This document shows positions 55,897 through 62,149 of a DNA stretch of 64,000 nt, piece after piece; positions within the stretch are counted from its first letter, which is position 1; each line of letters begins with the position of its first letter. The notes under the pieces were generated by a model. That model searched no databases. It worked only from the letters and a program-made list of their open reading frames with translations, and had not been told where the DNA came from. The DNA comes from Corynebacterium macginleyi (GTDB taxonomy: Bacteria > Actinomycetota > Actinomycetes > Mycobacteriales > Mycobacteriaceae), in NCBI RefSeq assembly GCF_003688935.1, contig NZ_REGE01000003.1:1-64000 (forward strand). Direction: 5' to 3'. The position numbers were made by a program, and so were the translations under genes.

Positions 55897-56101
55897 AGAT
55901 CCGGCACGTTAGGTTTACGGGTCGGGCCCCTCAGACACCGTCACTATCCCAATGACCGGACCACTGAATTCAACCGGCCCAGAATCACGAAGGCGATGAG
56001 CACTTAAGTCCTCGGGTCTTGGACTAGCGATAACCACGCGAGGTAATGAGGCTACCAGCCCGGTTATTCTTTTAACGTCTTACAAATGAACTCGACAGGG
56101 G

Positions 56102-56320
56102 TCACATCTTCAGGCGTTGGTTGTGGAAGGCTTTCCACGCAGCGGGCGGGCTCAAGTCCACTGAGTAGCCGTTTGCCATGACCCCCGACTTCGGGACCAC
56201 TGCCTTACATGCGGCTTGCATTGACATGTTTTCCGCCGCGATGCGATCTTCCATAAGACAGACCACACGGTCTTTTAAATCCTGGTCAAAATTTTTCTTG
56301 GCTGGTCCAAATTTTCCCAT
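56102..56320 (-). pseudogene. IS3-family transposase OrfA remnant
   Basis: 72 codons. The first 45 (KFGPAKKNFDQDLKDRVVCL, MEDRIAAENMSMQAACKAV) match the helix-turn-helix N-terminus of IS3 OrfA; from about residue 46 the sequence no longer matches the family. The 205 bp between this and the OrfB remnant carry no recognisable coding sequence. I did not identify the terminal inverted repeats. Confidence 0.75.
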
Positions 56321-56531
56321 TTACTCAAACGGGACGAAACCCGGGGAAAGAAGTACTCCTCGTGAAAACGACTCACCCGGAAACACTGATGAGGGAAAGC
56401 TGGAATGACACAGGCCGAGCTCTGAGCGAAGCGATGCAGAAGGTTCCACTCCCGAGATAAACCCCCTGCCGGATGGCGCTGACATCGAGCACACCCGAAT
56501 CCAAACAATGGTCGCTGCACACTAAGGACCT

Positions 56532-56946
56532 TTGCCTGCCGTTAAGGATTTCTCGGGGGATGAAGACATGCTCCCCGGTGCCGCTAACAGAATGATGAAG
56601 ATGGCGGAAACATCCATCGAAGCTCATCACCAAACTGCTGTGGCCGATGCTGACCTTCAGAATTCGGCAGCTCACTCGATTGATAACCGAGGATTGATTG
56701 AGCACAGGCAACAGATAGTATTTTCTGCAGTCACGATATTGGCTTTGCTTGGTACATTCGTCATGGATTAGTACGGCTAGCCAGTGCCAAGTGTTGTTGC
56801 TCTTATCGTTGCTGCGGCCGGAGGCTACGCTACATTCAAAACCAATCGGGATGGTTTTAAGCTTAATCCCCCTCCTGAGCACGTTGAAAATAGCGAGAAA
56901 CTGTCACACTCGTGTTCCAGGTGGTACAACGAAAAACACCCTTAGC
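56532..56946 (+). pseudogene. DUF2335-like membrane protein pseudogene
   Basis: The frame begins PAVKDFSGDEDMLPGAANRM, continues AETSIEAHHQTAVAD and IDNRGLIEHRQQIVF, then a hydrophobic helix SAVTILALLGTFVMD. Stops interrupt at 56769-56771 and 56778-56780, after which the same frame resumes with a second helix PSVVALIVAAAGGYATFKTN and a charged tail. The layout (charged N-terminal helix, EHRQ motif, two helices) resembles DUF2335 phage-type membrane proteins. The two stops indicate a dead gene; family assignment is tentative. Confidence 0.5.
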
Positions 56947-56976
56947 AAACGTTGGGGGTATTTTTCGTCTAAATGG

Positions 56977-57237
56977 TCAGGCATGTTTACTCTGTGGTGC
57001 GTTCCGAACCGGTGAGCCAGGCCGCGAGGAATGCCACGCCCTGACCTCAGCCGCATCCCACAGAGGAGTTCGACCATCAAGGTGGGTTACAGGTTGAGGA
57101 GACGGGTGTGTCCTGCCACGATTGCGGTAGCTACGCCACGTTGTGGGCGTAATTCCACAATGCTCAGCGCATTGATTAATCGTCCACAGTTCCCGCCCAG
57201 TGTCGGTGTCTGTGATTCTAATGCTCACTTCTTCCAC
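56977..57237 (-). CDS. excisionase-like helix-turn-helix protein
   Basis: 86 residues. WTINQCAEHCGITPTTWRSY followed by HLDGRTPLWDAAEVRAWHSS has the layout of MerR/AlpA-type winged helices used by phage excisionases and plasmid regulators (helix, turn, helix, then a wing with a W-x-x-x-x-V-x-x-W segment). The start is GTG 57237, or GTG 57228, which would overlap the stop of the next upstream small gene by four bases. Sits in the decayed region after tRNA-Arg; function as a small mobile-element regulator is inferred. Confidence 0.6.
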   Translation of the reverse strand: MEEVSIRITDTDTGRELWTINQCAEHCGITPTTWRSYRNRGRTHPSPQPVTHLDGRTPLWDAAEVRAWHSSRPGSPVRNAPQSKHA

Positions 57238-57383
57238 ACTTTCTTGTAGGTGGCGTAGCCAAGTACCACCACGGCCGCGACGGTGAGAATGGTGCTGGAG
57301 GTAGTGAACCCGTTGATGACGTTGATGGTCAGAGATATGGCCAGTAGGGCCAGGGCAATGAAGTAGAGAGTTCGTGAGCTCAT
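57225..57383 (-). CDS. small two-helix membrane protein
   Basis: 52 residues: SSRTLYFIALALLAISLTI, then NVINGFTTSSTILTVAAVVV and LGYATYKKVWKK. Two hydrophobic helices with a basic C-terminus. A clear AAAGGA ribosome site seven bases before ATG 57383 and the overlap with the HTH gene argue it is real. No family recognised; the size fits phage or plasmid accessory proteins such as immunity or holin-like peptides, a guess. Confidence 0.6.
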   Translation of the reverse strand: MSSRTLYFIALALLAISLTINVINGFTTSSTILTVAAVVVLGYATYKKVWKK

Positions 57384-57413
57384 GATTTTATCCTTTCGTT
57401 TAGTATTGGAGGG

Positions 57414-57469
57414 GTAGCCCCGGGGTTCAGGATGGTTGTTGCTTCCTGAACCCCTGGTGGCTACTTTTT
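57414..57469. repeat. very strong two-part hairpin
   Basis: GTAGCC (57414-57419) and GGGGTTCAGGA (57422-57432) pair with TCCTGAACCCC (57444-57454) and GGCTAC (57459-57464), followed by TTTTT on the plus strand. It lies 30 bp upstream of the small membrane protein gene (minus). It can be a terminator for plus-strand transcripts or a leader structure for the minus-strand genes. Confidence 0.75.
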
Positions 57470-57991
57470 GCGTTTTCCTCGCCGGTAGCGTTTCCGCTTT
57501 CGGTGCTTAACCTCGTTCTTTGGCTGCCGTCTTAGGGATTCCAAGGCGATTGCCAGTGATATGAGGGGAGGATTTCGCCCCAGATGTTGTTCTTTAGTGT
57601 GTACTGCTCATTGTATACAATTTTAACGCTGTATTTAAATGGTGTGACCCCATCGAAGCGGATCAAGTTGTTGGCATGTCGGGTTGGGTTTATAGGTATT
57701 TTTGGGAGCGGTCAGCTAAGGCCATGTGGTTGATGGCTTGTATCCATCCGAATACTGGACCTGACCCCCACCTGGTGGACACCTGATATCTGACCCGATC
57801 AAGTTGGGAAGAAGGTAATATACCAAACAGGGGTTAGGCCCCGCTTCGCGAAATAGAGCCTAACCTAAGAATTAGACAACGGTGGAGCACTGTTCGAACA
57901 AACAATCTAGAAGAACAGAAAAGGAACGAAGGTACCCACCTGTTTGAGGTCAATCATTGGCTGCCAGCATTTTGCATTAGAGTCGACAGCT
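57470..57991. other. gap with gene fragments and a possible IS end
   Basis: No intact gene. On the minus strand two overlapping open stretches without good starts look partly coding: 57532-57711, ending IWGEILPSYHWQSPWNP, and 57461-57607, ending in a very basic tail RKRKRYRRGKRKK. They may be the two halves of one frameshifted phage-type gene. Near 57765-57835, GACCCCCACCTGGTGGACACC followed by a purine-rich AAGTTGGGAAGAAGG site looks like the left end and ribosome site of an IS3-type element whose transposase is gone. Confidence 0.35.
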
Positions 57992-58315
57992 CTATCGTTT
58001 CTGCGGCTGTTTTTTGAGTATTGAAAATTCTCCGGCCATGAGATCTATTATCCCTGAGAATATTGCGATGATACCTATCCAAGAACCTGTTATATAGATG
58101 AAAAGTGTGCCGAGGAGTATGGCTGAGCAGCTAACTACCTTCAACTGTTTAGCTCTTCTGTCATTGGATTCGTCAGGCTGATAGATCACGGCAACTATGA
58201 GATCAACGGCGGCAAAGGCTAGAAAAATATACGAGATGTTTGTGTGACCGATTAAAGCAAAGACTCCCGAAATCACCAGCACGGCAATCCCAGCAAGGCC
58301 AATCGAACGGCTCAT
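57992..58315 (-). CDS. small four-helix membrane protein
   Basis: 107 residues with four predicted helices (SIGLAGIAVLVISGVFALI; SYIFLAFAAVDLIVAVIY; VVSCSAILLGTLFIYITG; IGIIAIFSGIIDLMAGEF) and a basic tail. A short acidic-basic loop (QPDESNDRRAKQLK) lies between helices two and three. It is full of Ile and Ala and the DNA is AT-richer than the flanking core genes. No family recognised. Lies between IS remnants, so probably acquired. Confidence 0.6.
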   Translation of the reverse strand: MSRSIGLAGIAVLVISGVFALIGHTNISYIFLAFAAVDLIVAVIYQPDESNDRRAKQLKVVSCSAILLGTLFIYITGSWIGIIAIFSGIIDLMAGEFSILKKQPQKR

Positions 58316-58371
58316 CAGAAAATCACTCCAAACCTTAGTTTGATAGTAAACGTCTCCTTAACTCTAGGACC

Positions 58372-58662
58372 CTAACCCCGGAAAATGGACACGTCGGGGG
58401 TCGGGCCCGATGTGCCGTTTCTATCTCGTGGAACATCAGTGCTTACTGGCCCGTAGTGAGAATCTACGGTTTTCGGATACGCGCTATTGCGATAATTATC
58501 CGTTCCAGCAGTAGCTTTAGCTGGTCTATCACCGGATACATAGCCCAAATGGGTATCCATTTCCGCATTAAGCCTGCGGGTAATTGAAGCGTGCAGCATC
58601 CCGCGAACCAAATCATTGGCACCCGTGGTGGAAGTGCCTAGCTCGTCAATAAGCTTCGCCAT
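58372..58662 (-). pseudogene. IS256-family (mutator) transposase N-terminal fragment
   Basis: 96 codons: TRRLNAEMDTHLGYVSGDRP and NYRNSAYPKTVDSHYGPVST followed by DVPRDRNG are the conserved N-terminus of IS256/mutator transposases, which are normally about 400 residues. After DRNGT the frame diverges and stops. The catalytic DDE part is missing. It looks truncated at its 3' end, and the 56 bp up to the neighbouring membrane protein gene hold nothing recognisable. Confidence 0.85.
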
Positions 58663-58870
58663 CTCAGGGTGAACAAGAAGCTCCCTTATTCAATCGCATC
58701 AAATTGTGGCTTTACTAGCTTAGGTCTCGTCGTACCACACTAGCCATTCTGGCTTATCGCCTTAAGCAGGCTGGTAACCTATACACAAACCATTAGACAC
58801 TCTAGGAGAAATTTCATTCTCCCTCATTTTCTGTGACTTTTATGGCTAAACTACTCCATCTATGAAATGC

Positions 58871-58900
58871 TTGACTACATAGAGCCACGAAAGTTATGCA
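58871..58900 (+). promoter_or_regulatory. promoter of the ABC exporter operon
   Basis: TTGACT (58871-58876) and TATGCA (58895-58900) with an 18-base spacer stand 28 bp before the ATPase start. Upstream, 58663-58870 holds no gene; GGAGAA/TTCTCC (58805-58822) is a small hairpin. Confidence 0.55.
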
Positions 58901-58927
58901 ATATAGGCGAGCCATGGAGGATGCCCC

Positions 58928-59827
58928 TTGCCCACCTTAGAAATCGACCATCTCAATAAAACATTTGGCAGCGTCCGCGCGCTGCGAGATATGACCTTTA
59001 GCGTGCAAGAGGGCGAGATCTTCGGTTTCGTCGGTTCCAATGGTGCGGGAAAATCCACCACCATGCGCATAGCGCTGGGCGTGCTCGCGAAAGACTCTGG
59101 TGAGGTTTATTTCGATGGATCACCCATTAATGACGATAACCGCCGCCGCATTGGCTATATGCCAGAAGAACGCGGTCTCTACGGCAAGGAACCGCTGCTC
59201 AGTCAGCTCACATTTCTGGGCACCCTGCACGGCATGAGCAAGCAGGCCGCCCAGAAATCTGGCACGGAGCTGCTGGAGCAGCTGGGGTTGGCAGAGCGTC
59301 GAGACGATAAACTGGACGATTTGTCCTTGGGTAACCAGCAGCGTGTGCAGCTAGCCGCGTCCCTGATCCACGACCCCGACATGCTGATTTTGGATGAGCC
59401 CTTTTCCGGCTTGGACCCAGTCGCGGTCAATGTCATGTCAGACCTGCTGCGCGAGCGCGCCGCCCGCGGCGTACCGGTCATATTCTCCTCCCACCAACTG
59501 GACCTGGTGCAGCGCCTGTGCGATCAGGTGGGCATCGTCACGCAAGGCCGCATGGTGGCAGAGGGCACGGTAGATGAGCTACGCACCCAGGGAGCTTCGC
59601 GCTATGCGGTGGAAACCCCTGCGCGCGGTTGGTACCCGGAGGGCACTCACTTGGTTGAGGAAACAGATAAGGGCGTTGTGCTTGAAGCCGATGACGGCAC
59701 CGAGGACCAAGCCATCTTGCGTGCTGCCATGGTAGCTGGCCCCGTTCACTCTTTCGGCCTTAAGGTCCCCGATCTCACCGAGCTTTTCCAAGACGTCGTC
59801 ACCAGCACCACCACCGAGGAGGCCTAG
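58928..59827 (+). CDS. ABC-2 exporter ATP-binding protein
   Basis: 299 residues. Walker A GFVGSNGAGKSTTMRIALG (about residue 38), signature LSLGNQQRVQLAASL, Walker B MLILDEPFSGLDPVAV and switch FSSHQLDLVQRL; a C-terminal extension (about 215-299) follows, as in NatA/CcmA-type exporters with DUF4162. It starts at TTG 58928: GGAGG lies seven bases upstream and no ATG or GTG in this frame fits. Pairs with the permease encoded four bases downstream. The substrate is unknown; NatAB-like sodium, drug or lipid export are options. Confidence 0.92.
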   Translation: MPTLEIDHLNKTFGSVRALRDMTFSVQEGEIFGFVGSNGAGKSTTMRIALGVLAKDSGEVYFDGSPINDDNRRRIGYMPEERGLYGKEPLLSQLTFLGTLHGMSKQAAQKSGTELLEQLGLAERRDDKLDDLSLGNQQRVQLAASLIHDPDMLILDEPFSGLDPVAVNVMSDLLRERAARGVPVIFSSHQLDLVQRLCDQVGIVTQGRMVAEGTVDELRTQGASRYAVETPARGWYPEGTHLVEETDKGVVLEADDGTEDQAILRAAMVAGPVHSFGLKVPDLTELFQDVVTSTTTEEA

Positions 59828-59830
59828 CCC

Positions 59831-61000
59831 GTGCAGTATTCGGCAATGAAGACCATAGGGACCGTCGCCAAGCGCGAAATGGCGGTTGCCCTCAAGACCA
59901 AATCCGTTGTCATCATGATGCTGCTGCTTTTCATTGGTGCCATCGCCACCCCCATTATCATTGACTTGATTGCCGGTGGTGACGATGAATCAGATTCCGT
60001 CGCCGTGGTGGGCATGGAGGAAGACGCATTCGCTGATTCCGGACTGGAGACGCAGGCCGCAGATGACAGGGATAGCGCGGTGCAGCTTATCGATGATGGC
60101 GACGTCGACGCCGCGCTCGTGCCCGCCGACGACGAGGGGTGGGAGCTTTTGGCCAACGGCACCGTCTCCGCCACGATCTCCACCACAGTCAATCAAGTGG
60201 TCGCGGCGCAGGCGCAGGCAGAAGCCTTGAATACGCTGAATATTGATGCCCAAGACCTTGCCACCGCCACCCCATCAACCAAGGTGACCGCGGTTGATCT
60301 GGAAACGGGTGAAGCCTCCGAAGAACAGATGGGCAATGTTGGCATCGTCCTTATCGCCGCCTTCGTGGTGGTCTTTTCCATCATGACCTTCGCCGGGCTC
60401 ATCGGTGGCCGCGTTACAGAAGAAAAATCCTCGCGCGTGGTGGAAATCATCCTTTCCACGGTGCGCCCAGTGGATTTCTTGGCCGGCAAGGTCATTGGCA
60501 ATACCATCATCGGGCTGCTCGGCACCTTTCTCGTCCTGGCCGGCGGCGTGGCTTCCCTGGCATTTACTGGCGCAGCAAGCGAAATCCAGCTCGACTATGG
60601 CCTAATCGCTGCCCTGTTCGTCGGAGAAATCCTCGGCCTCTTGTTCTTCGGCAGCCTCTATGCCGCAGCCGGCTCCATGGTACAGCGCACCGAGGATCTG
60701 CAATCGACGCAGATGCCCATCCTGCTCCTCGTCATTGCCACCATGTATGTCCCCATGTTTGGCTGGATGCACTTGGACGCCACCTGGATGCAGGTCATGG
60801 GTTGGGTGCCGCCGGTCTCCATGTTGGTCGCTCCCCTCCAAGTCGCGAGCGGCAATATGAGCTGGCTGGGCTTGGCAGGAAGCTATGCGGTCCTCGCTGT
60901 AGTCACCGCGCTGATCCTCATCGTTGTCGCGCGCATCTACCGCCGCGCCATCTTAAATAATGGCAAGAAAATGACCTGGCGCCAGGTACTCAAGAAATAA
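59831..61000 (+). CDS. ABC-2 exporter permease (NatB-like)
   Basis: 389 residues from GTG 59831. One N-terminal helix (VVIMMLLLFIGAIATPIIID), a large outside domain (about 45-165, acidic), then five helices starting VGIVLIAAFVVVFSIMTFAG; the EEKSSRVVEIILSTVRPVDF segment after helix two is the signature of NatB/ABC-2 permeases. Partner of the ATPase just upstream. Ends 8 bp before a terminator. Confidence 0.9.
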   Translation: MQYSAMKTIGTVAKREMAVALKTKSVVIMMLLLFIGAIATPIIIDLIAGGDDESDSVAVVGMEEDAFADSGLETQAADDRDSAVQLIDDGDVDAALVPADDEGWELLANGTVSATISTTVNQVVAAQAQAEALNTLNIDAQDLATATPSTKVTAVDLETGEASEEQMGNVGIVLIAAFVVVFSIMTFAGLIGGRVTEEKSSRVVEIILSTVRPVDFLAGKVIGNTIIGLLGTFLVLAGGVASLAFTGAASEIQLDYGLIAALFVGEILGLLFFGSLYAAAGSMVQRTEDLQSTQMPILLLVIATMYVPMFGWMHLDATWMQVMGWVPPVSMLVAPLQVASGNMSWLGLAGSYAVLAVVTALILIVVARIYRRAILNNGKKMTWRQVLKK

Positions 61001-61008
61001 AAATAATT

Positions 61009-61041
61009 CCGGCCTCCCACTATCCAAGGGAGGCCGGTTTT
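61009..61041 (+). terminator. terminator of the ABC exporter operon
   Basis: CCGGCCTCCC (61009-61018) pairs perfectly with GGGAGGCCGG (61028-61037), followed by TTTT. Lies between convergent genes and may work in both directions. Confidence 0.9.
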
Positions 61042-61054
61042 CTACTGCGCTGAA

Positions 61055-61258
61055 TTACTCAACAATAAATTCGTTGATGATCGGCTGGGTGATATCCAGG
61101 GTGCCGTGCTCGATGTAGTACATGCCAAAGAACATAGCTACGATCGGTACAAGGACCACCAGCATGCAGGGAATCCACTGGACAAAAACAGGAACCCAAC
61201 CCTCGGATTGCTGCCGGGCCGCCGCCTCGCGTTGTTCTTGAGCCTCACGCTCGTTCAT
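61055..61258 (-). CDS. small single-span membrane protein
   Basis: 67 residues: a charged N-terminus (NEREAQEQREAAARQQ), one transmembrane helix (about 24-46, FVQWIPCMLVVLVPIVAMFF) and a short outside tail ending INEFIVE. ATG 61258 is preceded by GAGAGG. No family recognised. Confidence 0.65.
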   Translation of the reverse strand: MNEREAQEQREAAARQQSEGWVPVFVQWIPCMLVVLVPIVAMFFGMYYIEHGTLDITQPIINEFIVE

Positions 61259-61330
61259 AAAGATCAAACCTCTCGCTTCACCGAAGATTAACTAGAATTA
61301 TCTTAACAGTTTATGATCTCTGCGGTGGCA

Positions 61331-61651
61331 TTAGATCCCTGGATCTTCGTCGTTTAATAAAGCGTCGAGGAATGCCTCGCGATCTGCGAACATTTTCTCG
61401 ATGTCCTCTTCCGCGCCCACGATCCAGGTATCGGCATCCTCATCAAAGGTCAACGCGGAATCGGGGTAGGTTTCCAGGGCTTCTTCCATCGCGGCAAGCT
61501 GATCGGCGTCGGCGCGATCCTCAGCGAAGGCCTCTGGGTCACCAATGCGCTGGCTCAGCTCCCCCAAAGCCGTTAAACCATACTGTTTGTGCTGCTTTTT
61601 GGGGTGCTCGAATAGTTCTTGTCCCATCATGGCAACGTTATTTTCCTCCAT
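61331..61651 (-). CDS. acidic hypothetical protein
   Basis: 106 residues, strongly acidic (for example LTFDEDADTWIVGAEEDIEK and ALLNDEDPGI at the end), no transmembrane helix or cysteine. Its ATG lies inside the last codons of the MarR gene (14-bp overlap), so the pair is co-translated. No family recognised; it could be a small partner of that regulator. Confidence 0.65.
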   Translation of the reverse strand: MEENNVAMMGQELFEHPKKQHKQYGLTALGELSQRIGDPEAFAEDRADADQLAAMEEALETYPDSALTFDEDADTWIVGAEEDIEKMFADREAFLDALLNDEDPGI

Positions 61652-62144
61652 TCAATAAAGAATCCGGGACGAATCCCGAATATCCGGGGACATTATTGAC
61701 CTGCAATACCCCATGGAAAAAACGCTTGAGTGCGGGAACATCGTCCTCGTGGAGATGATCAAAGACCAAACGGCGGACGGATTCCACGTGCTCAGGAGCA
61801 GCACGCTCGAGATGATGGAGCCCAGCCTCAGTGATGTGCACGTTGACCCCGCGGCCATCATCAGTGGTCTTTTCCTTGACCAAAAGCCCGCGTTTCTCCA
61901 TGCGGGTGACCTGGTGGGAGGCACGCGACCGGTCCCAGGCCAGCTCAGTGCACAGGTCGCGCAGGCGCAGGTGCTGATTAGGAGCCTCCGAAAGCGATAC
62001 CAAGACCGCGAATTCGGAAACGGAGATCTCCCCGCCCGCCTTGAGCGTCTCGTCCATGCCCCTATCTATCTTGCGGGTCGCAGCCAATAAGAGGCGCCAT
62101 AGCTCCTGTTCATCATCGGTTAACCAGCGGGTTTGTTCAGACAT
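61638..62144 (-). CDS. MarR-family transcriptional regulator
   Basis: 168 residues. Winged helix with ISVSEFAVLVSLSEAPNQHL, LRDLCTELAWDRSRASHQVT (recognition helix) and the wing TTDDGRGVNVHITEAG. Dimerising N- and C-terminal helices are present. MarR proteins usually repress nearby exporters or stress genes and release DNA on ligand binding. The divergent or adjacent target is not obvious; the ABC exporter at 58928 is one candidate. Starts five bases after the SMC-like ATPase gene. Confidence 0.9.
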   Translation of the reverse strand: MSEQTRWLTDDEQELWRLLLAATRKIDRGMDETLKAGGEISVSEFAVLVSLSEAPNQHLRLRDLCTELAWDRSRASHQVTRMEKRGLLVKEKTTDDGRGVNVHITEAGLHHLERAAPEHVESVRRLVFDHLHEDDVPALKRFFHGVLQVNNVPGYSGFVPDSLLNGGK

Positions 62145-62149
62145 AAGGA

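Noticed and set aside
56373..56882. 169-codon open frame on the minus strand in the decayed region
   Set aside because: It overlaps the DUF2335-like remnant, which has recognisable motifs on the plus strand; the minus-strand protein shows no domain and no ribosome site.
55465..58927. Intact integrative element at tRNA-Arg
   Set aside because: No integrase gene, no duplicated tRNA 3' end and mostly broken genes; treated as a decayed region instead.
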